DNA of 64,000 nt, taken from NCBI RefSeq assembly GCF_023638055.1, contig NZ_JAKRVY010000003.1:1-64000 (forward strand), read 5' to 3'. The position numbers and the translations under genes are program-made. The notes under the pieces are model-generated. The model saw only the letters and a list, made by a program, of their open reading frames with translations, ran no database searches and was not told the DNA's origin. Shown piece by piece: positions 8,560 through 15,560 of this stretch. Source of the DNA: Natranaeroarchaeum aerophilus (lineage in GTDB: Archaea > Halobacteriota > Halobacteria > Halobacteriales > Natronoarchaeaceae). Position 1 is the first letter of the stretch; every line of letters starts with the position of its first letter.

Positions 8560-9345
8560 CTATTGCATCGCGTCTAACAGAGCGTCGTGGAGGTGTCCGT
8601 TCGAGGCGACCAGTCCCTCGCTTCCGACCTCCCATCGATCGCCGTGGATGTCTGTCACGACTCCACCTGCGTTCCTGATCAACTGTACGCCCGCAACCGA
8701 ATCCCACGAGTTCGGCGTGATCGGCGACGCAGCGGCGTCGACCGTTCCGCTCGCGACCATCGCAAGCGTTGCCTGTGCAGACCCAAACCGTCGGATATCG
8801 CCGAACCGGCGGCCAAGCCGGCCGATCGTCTCGACATGATTCTCGCCCTCCATGAACCCCCACCAGAGCGTCGTCGCGACCTGTGCGGCGGCCGGATCGC
8901 TCCGCTCGCTCACCGAGATCGGCTCGCCGTTCAGCCGTGCCGTCGAGTCGTCGGCGACGTAGGATTCCCCGAGCGCTGGCAGAATCGTCGCGCCCGCGAC
9001 GGCCTCTCGATCCACGACCGCCGCGACGCTCGTACACCAGATCGGGTTCCCGCGCACGTAGTTGGCCGTCCCGTCAATCGGATCGACGATCCAGGCTGGG
9101 CCCTCTTCTGGCACCTCTTTCAGTGCATCATCTTCCTCCCCAACGATTGGATCGTCGGGATACCCACTGTGGATCGCGTCGAAGACGGCCCGCTGGGCGT
9201 CCCGATCGGCCTCCGTGACGACATCCGACGGGTTCGCCTTCGTCTCGACGTCAAGCTCCCCGCGGAACAGCGCGAGGGCACGATCGGCCCCTGCGCTGGC
9301 CGCGCGTTCGGCGATCCCGGCTCGTTCGCCTGCCTCGTTTCCCAT
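8560..9345 (-). CDS. Inositol monophosphatase family phosphatase
   Basis: This 261-residue enzyme belongs to the Mg/Li-sensitive phosphatase family, which in archaea includes inositol monophosphatase and fructose-1,6-bisphosphatase activities. The metal-site motifs are present: IVGEEDDALKE for the first Glu, then WIVDPIDGTANYVRG (DPxDGT) near residues 80-95, and NSWDSVAGVQLIRNAGG (WDxxAG) near residue 205. The ATG at 9345 (MGNEAGERAG) is chosen because it fits the family length and avoids running into the upstream gene. A class I-type fructose-bisphosphatase is encoded separately at 40 kb, so this copy may serve inositol or another sugar phosphate. Confidence 0.85.
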   Translation of the reverse strand: MGNEAGERAGIAERAASAGADRALALFRGELDVETKANPSDVVTEADRDAQRAVFDAIHSGYPDDPIVGEEDDALKEVPEEGPAWIVDPIDGTANYVRGNPIWCTSVAAVVDREAVAGATILPALGESYVADDSTARLNGEPISVSERSDPAAAQVATTLWWGFMEGENHVETIGRLGRRFGDIRRFGSAQATLAMVASGTVDAAASPITPNSWDSVAGVQLIRNAGGVVTDIHGDRWEVGSEGLVASNGHLHDALLDAMQ

Positions 9346-9392
9346 ACCGTTCGCTACCGGGAGGACGTCCCTCACTCTGTCGGTCCCGTCGC

Positions 9393-9836
9393 TCAGCCCA
9401 GATGTTTGACCGACACCCGCTTGTGGCCGCCGTCCCACTCAAGCGTCGTTTCATCGACGATCCGCTCTCGCACCGTTTCTCGCCAGTCCTCGACAACCTG
9501 CTGGTGGTACTCCCGGTGTCGTTCGGGCGTGTATCGCTCCGGTTCGGCCCGTAGCTCGTCTTCGGTCTCTTCGGGCTCGGGGTACGTCGGTAGCTCCGCG
9601 ATCAGTTCTGTGGGATCGACGTGAATCGGCACCGGGTCGCCGTACTCCTCATCCGTAACGCCGTACTCTCCCTCACGTACCCGATGGATCCGCGCCCGCA
9701 TTCGCCCCGCGAAGGGCGGCGTCACGCGCAGGACGACCTCGTCGGTGCTGCGAAGCGTGCGCTCGGCTCCCGTCACCACGTCGTCAGCCGTCACCGCGAT
9801 CGACCTGATCGCGCTGGGATCGGACTGCTCTTCCAT
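9393..9836 (-). CDS. Conserved-looking hypothetical protein
   Basis: The 147-residue soluble acidic product starts MEEQSDPSAIRSIAV. The first ~75 residues look like a small beta-rich domain (VVLRVTPPFAGRMRARIHRV). A Pro/Glu linker (YPEPEETEDEL) follows, then a charged C-terminal helix with HREYHQQVVEDWRETVRERI. An ATG at 9836 is used; a GTG two codons upstream is possible. It lies 47 bases upstream of the phosphatase gene on the same strand, so co-transcription is likely. I do not recognise the family and see no active-site motif. Confidence 0.65.
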   Translation of the reverse strand: MEEQSDPSAIRSIAVTADDVVTGAERTLRSTDEVVLRVTPPFAGRMRARIHRVREGEYGVTDEEYGDPVPIHVDPTELIAELPTYPEPEETEDELRAEPERYTPERHREYHQQVVEDWRETVRERIVDETTLEWDGGHKRVSVKHLG

Positions 9837-9860
9837 TACCACCTGCTTGGCCTGCGTGTA

Positions 9861-10118
9861 CTAAGACCTGACTTCCGGCTGCATGCTCAGCCAGATCCCC
9901 AGCGGGATCGTTCCTGCAATCAGCCCGTAGACGACGCCCATGATCGGGTCGACACCGAGCTGTGGGTGGAAGGCATAGCCGAGCGACGCGCCAGTGATAT
10001 CACAGACGGTCGCGACGATGATGAGTTGCGTTGCGAAGGGCTTGGAGTGGAACCATCCGGCGGACATATTCACGTCAATATTCCGCATCCAAATGAGTGT
10101 ATTGATCCAGAGAGCCAT
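9861..10118 (-). CDS. Small membrane protein, function unknown
   Basis: The 85-residue product from the ATG at 10118 (MALWINTLIW) has two clear membrane segments: PFATQLIIVATVCDITGASLG and MGVVYGLIAGTIPLGIWLS. A later in-frame ATG (MRNIDVNMSAG) is an alternative start. It ends 25 bases before the next gene on the same strand, and the tRNA-Leu gene is about 120 bases upstream. Its composition is typical of coding sequence, but no family is recognised. Confidence 0.5.
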   Translation of the reverse strand: MALWINTLIWMRNIDVNMSAGWFHSKPFATQLIIVATVCDITGASLGYAFHPQLGVDPIMGVVYGLIAGTIPLGIWLSMQPEVRS

Positions 10119-10185
10119 GACGACCGGCCCGGCGCGATGTCGAGACGCGTGACTGGGCGAGCGGCATTCGTGAGAAGTTTGCGAG

Positions 10186-10206
10186 GGCAAGACGCTCCGT
10201 CTTGCC
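10186..10206 (-). terminator. Perfect 9-bp stem-loop downstream of tRNA-Leu
   Basis: GGCAAGACG and CGTCTTGCC pair perfectly across a three-base loop, 30 bases past the 3' end of the tRNA gene. It could end or process the tRNA transcript. Only a weak T-rich stretch follows on the minus strand, so terminator function is tentative; a stem left from processing or a regulatory hairpin for the membrane-protein gene are alternatives. Confidence 0.35.
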
Positions 10207-10236
10207 GCACTGTTGTGAGCCCATGTGGGCCGTCAG

Positions 10237-10320
10237 TGCGAGGGATGCGATTTGAACGCATGGACCTCTACAGGAGCGGATCTTGAGTCCGCCGCCGTTT
10301 CCAGGCTTGGCTACCCTCGC
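10237..10320 (-). tRNA. tRNA-Leu, anticodon CAA
   Basis: Read on the minus strand, the 84-base gene begins GCGAGGG and ends CCCTCGC plus discriminator A, giving a perfect 7-bp acceptor stem. The anticodon arm GCGGA-CTCAAGA-TCCGC gives anticodon CAA (codon UUG). The D arm contains TAGCCAAGCCTGG, the T arm has GCG-TTCAAAT-CGC, and a long variable arm (class II) is present, as expected for leucine tRNA. No intron is seen and CCA is not encoded. A TTTAA-containing TATA-like element lies about 28-35 bases upstream, near 10346-10356. Confidence 0.95.
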
Positions 10321-10350
10321 ACGCAGTACGATGTAGCCAGTGGGGTGGGT

Positions 10351-10770
10351 TTAACCCATCGGTTTTTCGTCGGGGTATGCCGCCTGAATCGCCGACCGGA
10401 GCGACGCTTCGTCGGCGTCGTACGCCAGATGCGCCGGACAGTCACAGTCCGACGAGCCGAAGCCAGCCACCGGTGAGTCGGGCAGTGCGTCGGCGACCGC
10501 ACATTCGACGTCTGCCTCGGGCTGGCGCCTGACGTCCGCGAGCGTCGTCGCCGGATGCCCCAGCAGGTAGTCGATATGCCAGTGTCGGACGTCGTGCTCG
10601 CCCGATGCGACGCGGCGATGGCGGTCGATTCGCGAAAAGCCACCCGCGCCAAAGGCGCTGCCGGTGTAGGCGTACCAGCCTTCCGGGAGGTTGTGCATAC
10701 CGAGCGCGCCGATCTCCAGTTCGATCGATCCCGGGAGTTCGATCAGCAGGGTGTAGGTGCCGCCAGTCAT
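10351..10770 (-). CDS. DUF123 (GIY-YIG-fold) protein
   Basis: The 139-residue product matches the DUF123 family, a GIY-YIG-nuclease-related fold often found alone in archaea or fused to endonuclease III in bacteria. The opening GGTYTLLIELPG and GWYAYTGSAFGAGGFSRIDRH near residues 32-52 are the YAYxGSA-type signature, followed by HWHIDYLL near residue 63. Cys residues in DCDCPAHL near 108-113 may bind metal. Its role is presumed to be in nucleic-acid processing but is unproven. The stop of the preceding small gene overlaps its start by one base, indicating an operon. Confidence 0.82.
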   Translation of the reverse strand: MTGGTYTLLIELPGSIELEIGALGMHNLPEGWYAYTGSAFGAGGFSRIDRHRRVASGEHDVRHWHIDYLLGHPATTLADVRRQPEADVECAVADALPDSPVAGFGSSDCDCPAHLAYDADEASLRSAIQAAYPDEKPMG

Positions 10771-11018
10771 CAGTCGTCAAGCCGGGCACGGTGTTCGGCA
10801 GCCAGCTCCTCGGCCTGCGCTTTCGTCTGGGTCTCTTTCCACCGGACGGCAGCCGCATCGCGGTAACCCACTGCGCTTTTGAGTTCGTCTTTGAGCATCC
10901 CGGTCTCGACGGCAAGGACGTCGCCATCGCTCGTGCCGTACTCCACGACGCCGTACCGGTTCGGCGCGGCTCGCGCGGCGGCGCGGTCGAGATCGCGCCA
11001 CTGTGTGCGAAGCGGCAT
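10770..11018 (-). CDS. Small conserved-looking protein in DUF5796 operon
   Basis: The 82-residue soluble product starts MPLRTQWRDL and is charged throughout, with a short beta-like centre (RYGVVEYGTSDGDVLAVE) and a C-terminal helix. The ATG at 11018 is chosen because it lies one base past the upstream DUF5796 stop, as in a tight operon. It shares a one-base overlap with the next gene (DUF123). I do not recognise a catalytic motif. The conserved operon position suggests a housekeeping but uncharacterised role. Confidence 0.65.
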   Translation of the reverse strand: MPLRTQWRDLDRAAARAAPNRYGVVEYGTSDGDVLAVETGMLKDELKSAVGYRDAAAVRWKETQTKAQAEELAAEHRARLDD

Positions 11019-11019
11019 C

Positions 11020-11457
11020 TTACTCCTCATCGCTCTCGTCGACGATTTCGTAGGCCTGCTCGCTCAACTCGTCCTCGGCGAAGACGAACACGCGTCCTCG
11101 CGCGACTTCGGGGTCGGCCTCGACGATGACCGAGTGACCTTCTGCCCGGGCGTGGACGCCGGGGAACAGCTGTGTCTCCTCACCGGGCTCGACGAACACC
11201 CGGCCGACGCCGGTCGTTTCGAGGATCGAGTCGTGGGTGTTCCGGTCGTTGACGTACATCATCACGCCCTCCGTCTCCGTGGGGTTGGTGACGAGTACCT
11301 GCACGAGCTTTCCGGGGGCGGTTCGGACGGTCTCCAATGCCTTCTGTGGCGGCCCGTGATAGAAGACCTCTCGCCCGTCGAGATACTCGACCGTGATCCC
11401 TGACTCTTCGAGGGTGACGCCGAGGGTCGACGGTGCGACGTCGTTGCGTGCGCTCAT
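11020..11457 (-). CDS. DUF5796 family protein
   Basis: The 145-residue product beginning MSARNDVAPSTLGVTL matches the haloarchaeal DUF5796 family by its N-terminal pattern (VEYLDGREVFYHGPP) and length. It is predicted to be a soluble beta-rich cytoplasmic protein, and no active site is evident. The much longer upstream reading frame is rejected because its extra residues are Ser/Pro-rich and lack haloarchaeal coding character, and because 11457 is the family start. It heads an apparent three-gene operon with the small protein and DUF123. It is divergent from the 2-hydroxyacid dehydrogenase, with promoters in 11458-11584. Confidence 0.78.
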   Translation of the reverse strand: MSARNDVAPSTLGVTLEESGITVEYLDGREVFYHGPPQKALETVRTAPGKLVQVLVTNPTETEGVMMYVNDRNTHDSILETTGVGRVFVEPGEETQLFPGVHARAEGHSVIVEADPEVARGRVFVFAEDELSEQAYEIVDESDEE

Positions 11458-11584
11458 GCCCGATGATTTGGTGGACAGGGGGAAAAACGCCGCGTTCGTC
11501 AGCGCTGACTCCGACAGGGTGGGGACCGTCGGAAAATATTTATTCGGTGCCGAGTACATCGGAGTAGGGTTGCCAACGTACCGC

Positions 11585-12655
11585 ATGAAAGCGCTTGTCA
11601 CGTCTAACTTCTCGTCTGAGGGTATCGACCGATTAACTGCGCTCGGCTTCGATGCCGAGTTCGATCCGATTGAGGATCGGGACTCGCGGCACTCAGTCGA
11701 GACGCTACAGGAGAAACTACAGGGAGTGTCAGTGTTCGTCTCGGGGTTCGATGGCGTCCCGGCCGAGCTGATGGACGCCGCCGACGATCTCAAGTTGATC
11801 GCCTGTCCGCGCGGTGGTCCCGATGCGAGCGTCGATATCAGTGCGGCGACGGAGCGGGGTATTCCGGTTCTGTACGCACCGGGCCGGAACGCCGAGACGG
11901 TCGCTGATCACACGATGGGGCTGTTGCTCGCCGCGACGCGCAACATCGCACTCGCGGATCGACGCCTCCGTGCAGGACAGTATACGGGCGAGCCACGCGA
12001 GGACGCCTCCGCTGGCGGCGAGCGCGAGGACGTCACCTGGGGGATCGGCGCTGACTCGCCGTACACCACGCTACGGGGGCCGGAGCTACACGGCCGAACG
12101 ATCGGGCTCGTCGGCTTCAGTCGGATCGGCCGACGTGTCGCCAAACGGGCGAGCGCCGGCTTCGGAATGGACGTCATCGCGTACGATCCGTTCGTCGACC
12201 ACGTCGAGATGGAGCCGTTCGACGTGGAGAAAGTTGACGACCTCGAAACACTGTGTTCGCGCAGTGACGTCGTCAGCCTGCACGCCGCGATCGCGCCGAG
12301 TTCCCGGGGAATGATCGGACCCGACGAGTTCGCGGCGATGCCCGAGCACGCGTACTTCGTCAACACGGCTCGCGCGGCGCTCGTCGAGGAGGGAGCCCTG
12401 CTCTCGGCGCTGGAAGCCGACCAGATCCGTGCGGCTGCGCTCGACGTCTACCACGAGGAGCCGATCGCCGACGACCATCCGTTACTGGAACGAGACGACG
12501 TCGTCCTGACGCCACATATCGGTTCGGCCTCCCAGGGCGTCATCGATCGTCACACCGAGCTGACGGTCGCCGATATCGAGGCACTGGCCGCGGACGAGCG
12601 TCCGATGCACGTCGTCAACCCGGAGACACTGGAGGGGTTCTCGCTGGATCTATGA
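11585..12655 (+). CDS. D-2-hydroxyacid dehydrogenase family protein
   Basis: This 356-residue cytoplasmic oxidoreductase belongs to the NAD-dependent D-isomer 2-hydroxyacid dehydrogenase family (phosphoglycerate dehydrogenase, glyoxylate reductase and similar). The Rossmann motif is GLVGFSRIGRRVAKR near residues 178-192, with GFSxIG in place of GxGxxG. The catalytic triad can be placed at Arg in NTARAALVEEGAL, Glu in VYHEEPI and His in TPHIGSASQG. An insertion with GEREDVTWGIGADSPY precedes the Rossmann domain. The start is the ATG at 11585, since the region upstream contains a TATA-like AATATTTATTC near 11534-11546. It overlaps the next HAD gene by four bases (ATGA), so the two act together, perhaps on a phosphorylated hydroxyacid. 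Confidence 0.85.
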   Translation: MKALVTSNFSSEGIDRLTALGFDAEFDPIEDRDSRHSVETLQEKLQGVSVFVSGFDGVPAELMDAADDLKLIACPRGGPDASVDISAATERGIPVLYAPGRNAETVADHTMGLLLAATRNIALADRRLRAGQYTGEPREDASAGGEREDVTWGIGADSPYTTLRGPELHGRTIGLVGFSRIGRRVAKRASAGFGMDVIAYDPFVDHVEMEPFDVEKVDDLETLCSRSDVVSLHAAIAPSSRGMIGPDEFAAMPEHAYFVNTARAALVEEGALLSALEADQIRAAALDVYHEEPIADDHPLLERDDVVLTPHIGSASQGVIDRHTELTVADIEALAADERPMHVVNPETLEGFSLDL

Positions 12656-13353
12656 GCGGGTATCAGGCAGTCTTCTTCGACATGGACGGTGTCACGGTTG
12701 CGACTGCGAACGCGTGGCGGGAGCTCGAAGCCGAGCAGATCCTGCCTGCCGCCGGTGAGGGAATCGACATCGAGACGATCCGGGCGCTCAGTCCCGAGGA
12801 TTCCTACGACCGACTCGCATCGATGGACGAGGTCTCGTTACGGGTCGACCGCGACGAGTTCGTTGCCCTGTACGACGAGTACGCCGAGGAGGTCTATCTG
12901 GAACGTGCGACGCTTCTGGACGGCTACGAGGCGTTGCTCACGGACCTGCGCGCCGCGGGAGTGGCTCTCGGCCTCGTCTCTGCGTCCTGCCGGGACTGGG
13001 TGGAGCTGGTGCTGGACCGGTTCGAGCTCGGTAACGCATACGACGTGGTCGTTTCCTCGACCGATATCGACGGACCGTCGAAGCCGAACCCGACGCCGTA
13101 TCTGACCGCAGCCGACCAGGTCGGCGTCGATCCGGAGCGGTGTATCGTCGTCGAGGATTCCGCCCACGGGATCGCGGCCGCGACAGCCGCCGGTGCCTGC
13201 ACGATCGCACTTCGCGGCGCGGGCAACCGGGAGACGGATCTCTCGCCCGCCGACGAACTCGTCGAGGACGCGGCGGAACTGAGAACGCGGGTGTTCGACT
13301 TGCTGTCGGCCGGGGGATCCAACAGGGCTGATCGTCACCCGCGCGAAAAGTAA
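12652..13353 (+). CDS. HAD-superfamily hydrolase
   Basis: The 233-residue product is a HAD subfamily IA phosphatase-like enzyme. The nucleophile motif is VFFDMDGV at residues 7-14. Motif II Ser lies in LVSASCRD near residue 105, motif III Lys in PSKPNPTPY near 145, and the acidic motif IV in CIVVEDSAHGI near 165. The helical cap lies between residues 18 and 85. It resembles phosphoglycolate phosphatase/beta-phosphoglucomutase-type enzymes; the actual phosphate ester is unknown. The ATGA overlap with the dehydrogenase gene indicates translational coupling. Confidence 0.85.
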   Translation: MSGYQAVFFDMDGVTVATANAWRELEAEQILPAAGEGIDIETIRALSPEDSYDRLASMDEVSLRVDRDEFVALYDEYAEEVYLERATLLDGYEALLTDLRAAGVALGLVSASCRDWVELVLDRFELGNAYDVVVSSTDIDGPSKPNPTPYLTAADQVGVDPERCIVVEDSAHGIAAATAAGACTIALRGAGNRETDLSPADELVEDAAELRTRVFDLLSAGGSNRADRHPREK

Positions 13354-13385
13354 GAGGTAAGTGGACTTTGTGACTCTGTCACAGC

Positions 13386-14240
13386 ATGAACGGTACTGCC
13401 GAAGCCCCCGCTGCCGGAACGATTCTCAACGCGCTCGCCAGCGGGAAGGGATCGGCCTTTGCGATCGACGCATATACGACTGCAACCGTCTCGCTGGATA
13501 CCGATGCCGACACCGTGACGGGCGAAATCGAGAGTGCACCGGACGCAGACACCCGGCTCATCGAGCGGTGTGTCGAGCTTGCGACCGAACGCTACGGTGA
13601 CGGCGAGGGGGGCACTGTCACGACCGAAAGCGAGGTGCCGATGGCCTCGGGACTCAAGAGTTCGAGCGCGGCGGCGAACGCGACCGTCCTCGCCACGCTC
13701 GACGCGCTGGGTAAGACCGAGACGGTCGAGCGCGAGACCGCCTGTCTGCTCGGCGTCGAGGCGGCACGTGACGTCGGCGTCACGATCACCGGCGCGTTCG
13801 ACGACGCCTCCGCGTCGATGCTCGGCGGGGTCACCGTCACCGACAACACCGAGGACGAACTGCTCGCCCACGAGACCGTCGACTGGGACGTACTGGTCTA
13901 TACGCCGCCCGAGCAGGCCTTTAGCGCCGACGCCGACGTCGAGCGCTGTCACCGGATCGCCCCGGTCGCCGAACTGGTCGCAGAACTCGCCGTCGACGGC
14001 CGGTACGGGCTGGCGATGACCGTCAACGGCTTTGCCTTCAGCGCGGCGCTGGAGTTCCCGACTGCGCCCGCCATCGAGGCCCTGCCAGAGGCCTACGGCG
14101 TCTCGCTGTCGGGAACCGGCCCGAGCGTCGTTGCCATCGGCGACCGAAAAGCACTCGAAGGGGTACAAGAGAAGTGGAACAAGAGACGTGGGACCACATG
14201 GCTGACAACGACACAATCAGCGGGCGCGCGGACGAGATGA
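13386..14240 (+). CDS. aroK: Shikimate kinase, archaeal GHMP type
   Basis: This 284-residue GHMP-superfamily kinase phosphorylates shikimate to shikimate-3-phosphate in aromatic amino acid synthesis; archaea use this fold instead of the bacterial P-loop shikimate kinase. The ATP-binding motif is VPMASGLKSSSAAANA near residues 77-92, and the C-terminal GHMP motif is SLSGTGPSVVAIGD near 240-253. An AGTILNALASGKGSAFAID start is characteristic of archaeal AroK. The chorismate mutase gene overlaps its 3' end, confirming an aromatic-pathway pair. Confidence 0.92.
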   Translation: MNGTAEAPAAGTILNALASGKGSAFAIDAYTTATVSLDTDADTVTGEIESAPDADTRLIERCVELATERYGDGEGGTVTTESEVPMASGLKSSSAAANATVLATLDALGKTETVERETACLLGVEAARDVGVTITGAFDDASASMLGGVTVTDNTEDELLAHETVDWDVLVYTPPEQAFSADADVERCHRIAPVAELVAELAVDGRYGLAMTVNGFAFSAALEFPTAPAIEALPEAYGVSLSGTGPSVVAIGDRKALEGVQEKWNKRRGTTWLTTTQSAGARTR

Positions 14241-14503
14241 GCCTCGACGAGCTCCGCGAGGAGATTCAGGATATCGACCACGAGATAGTCGAGTTGATCG
14301 CACGGCGCACGTACGTTGCCGACACGATCGCACAGGTAAAAGAACAGGAGGGCCTGCCGACGACCGACGAGTCACAGGAGGAGGCGGTGATGGCTCGTGC
14401 GAGCGAGAACGCCGATATGTTCGACGTCGACCGGAACCTCGTCAAAGCGATCTTTCGGCTGCTGATCGAGTTGAACAAGGCCGAGCAGCGGGAGTCTCGC
14501 TAG
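14198..14503 (+). CDS. Chorismate mutase, AroQ type
   Basis: The ~101-residue helical protein matches AroQ-type chorismate mutase, which converts chorismate to prephenate. Key residues are in ELREEIQDIDHEIVELIARR (substrate Arg in the IARR segment), VADTIAQVKEQEGLP (Lys in AQVK), DESQEEAVMARA and the last helix FRLLIELNKAEQRESR. The start is uncertain: the ATG at 14198 overlaps aroK by 43 bases, while the ATG at 14237 forms a perfect ATGA overlap with the aroK stop and would still keep the whole domain. An even earlier in-frame start exists at 14174. Coupling to aroK makes it the next aromatic-pathway gene. Confidence 0.88.
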   Translation: MADNDTISGRADEMSLDELREEIQDIDHEIVELIARRTYVADTIAQVKEQEGLPTTDESQEEAVMARASENADMFDVDRNLVKAIFRLLIELNKAEQRESR

Positions 14504-14853
14504 CGTTCCGTCAAACCGAGACTGTATTCGAGTGCCGAATCGACGTCTTCCATCCGGGAATCCGGAACAGAGCCAATCGACTCCGTGATTCGATGCTCGA
14601 TCGAAACCGTGCGAATCTGACTACAGAGCGCGACTGAATCCTCTCGAAGGGGGGACTCCGCAGCGGTGACGAGCACCTCGAACGGATACAGTTTGTCCCC
14701 TCGCGACGTCGTGAAGGGGACGACGATCGTCGTCGGGGCGTTCTCGTTTCCGACATCGTTTTGCACGACCAGACAGGGTCGCGTGCCTCGCTGTTCTGAC
14801 CCCTCTGTCGGATCAAGTTCGACGATGACGATATCTCCACGGCGAACGTCCAT
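14500..14853 (-). CDS. MazF/PemK-type toxin
   Basis: The 117-residue product has the MazF SH3-like barrel pattern. MDVRRGDIVIVELDPTEGSE gives the first strands (RRGDIV), RGTRPCLVVQND gives the RPxxVVxN core, and IVVPFTTS and SVALCSQIRTVS give the further conserved strands with the Thr and Ser/Arg of the active site. MazF family members are sequence-specific mRNA interferases held inactive by an AbrB-type antitoxin. The antitoxin gene lies immediately upstream, three bases away, in the usual MazE-MazF order. The 3' end overlaps the convergent chorismate mutase gene by four bases. Confidence 0.88.
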   Translation of the reverse strand: MDVRRGDIVIVELDPTEGSEQRGTRPCLVVQNDVGNENAPTTIVVPFTTSRGDKLYPFEVLVTAAESPLREDSVALCSQIRTVSIEHRITESIGSVPDSRMEDVDSALEYSLGLTER

Positions 14854-14856
14854 CGA

Positions 14857-15123
14857 TTACCACTCCGGAGAATCGCCAAGATGGTCGTTGGATTCGCGAG
14901 ACACGCCAGCCATCTCGGCTTCGAGAGCTTCTGCGTCTGCCGCATACTGTCGATAGCCCTCAGCTATTTCCTCGCGGCTCATGGGTTTCTCGATCGTGAT
15001 CTTCCCGCCCTCTTCGTGGACGAGTACCTCGTCACCTCCGTCGATACCCAGTTTCTCTCGCAGTTCTTTCGGTAGAGTGACCTGTCCGCGTTCACCGACC
15101 GTACGTTCCTTGCTTCGGCCCAT
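14857..15123 (-). CDS. AbrB/MazE-type antitoxin
   Basis: The 88-residue product starts MGRSKERTVGERGQVTLPKE, the SpoVT/AbrB swapped-hairpin DNA-binding fold (GQVTLPKELREKLGI, then GDEVLVHEEGGKITIEKP). The C-terminal ~40 residues are an acidic helical and extended tail (EEIAEGYRQYAADAEALEA), the kind of segment that wraps a MazF toxin. It is expected to bind its own promoter and neutralise the toxin encoded next. The ATG at 15123 is used; the same frame stays open far upstream, but that part is a decayed sequence (see the remnant entry). Confidence 0.88.
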   Translation of the reverse strand: MGRSKERTVGERGQVTLPKELREKLGIDGGDEVLVHEEGGKITIEKPMSREEIAEGYRQYAADAEALEAEMAGVSRESNDHLGDSPEW

Positions 15124-15124
15124 A

Positions 15125-15150
15125 CATATCCATATCATATTCATATTCAA
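15125..15150 (-). promoter_or_regulatory. Repeated CATAT elements over the antitoxin promoter
   Basis: Four CATAT pentamers (plus-strand reading) start at 15125, 15131, 15136 and 15142, directly upstream of the antitoxin ATG. On the minus strand they read ATATG and overlap the expected TATA position about 20-28 bases before the start codon. Clustered short repeats over the core promoter fit autorepression by an AbrB-fold antitoxin, but binding has not been shown. Confidence 0.4.
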
Positions 15151-15272
15151 ATCCCTTTCGGCTGCGCAAAGGTGGTTGAAAAGCGAAAGTCCAGCGTCGA
15201 CACCGTGGTCTTCGAGTGCAAGGAGAACTTTCGACGCCCAAATGAACGCATCTCGGAGGTCTCCGCCTGCCA
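15151..15272 (-). pseudogene. Fragment of an unrecognised coding sequence
   Basis: The minus-strand frame that continues into the antitoxin gene is open here and reads like haloarchaeal protein, for example GGDLRDAFIWASKVLLALED followed by a Gly-Val-Asp helix and FNHLCAAERD. Third positions are mostly G or C. There is no plausible start or complete domain, so I read it as a leftover piece of a gene cut when the toxin-antitoxin pair arrived. The parent family is not recognised, and it could be chance. Confidence 0.25.
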
Positions 15273-15560
15273 CTAGCTGTCGTACTGCTCGGCCGTGACC
15301 GTGTACCGATGGTGGTCGATGATCTCGCCATCGGGCCGCCGCGTCGCGTTGCGGACGACGCCGTCGTACTGCCCGCCGAGTTCGTCGACGTACCGCTCGA
15401 CGGCGGCCCGGGAGCGCTCGTTTCCGTCCTGGACCGGGACGGCCACCAGATCGAGACCGAGCCGGTCGAACGCCAACTCGATCATCGCCGCGGCACGCTC
15501 GCCGGAGTACCCACGCCCCCAGAACGGTTTTCGCAGCCAGATCGCCGGTTTCCCGGTCAC
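15273..15560 (-). pseudogene. N-terminally truncated GNAT acetyltransferase
   Basis: The 95 codons encode only the second half of a RimJ/RimL-like GNAT N-acetyltransferase. AIWLRKPFWGRGYSGERAA is the acetyl-CoA-binding segment (x-G-x-G-Y-x-x-E), FDRLGLDLVAVPVQDGNERS the following strand and Asn-rich loop, and a short C-terminal strand set ends in HRYTVTAEQ. Full-length relatives are about 170-190 residues, so the first ~85 are missing. A GTG overlapping the stop of the upstream PH-domain gene is the only possible start. It is either a decayed gene or a domain translated by coupling; loss of function is more likely. Confidence 0.6.
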
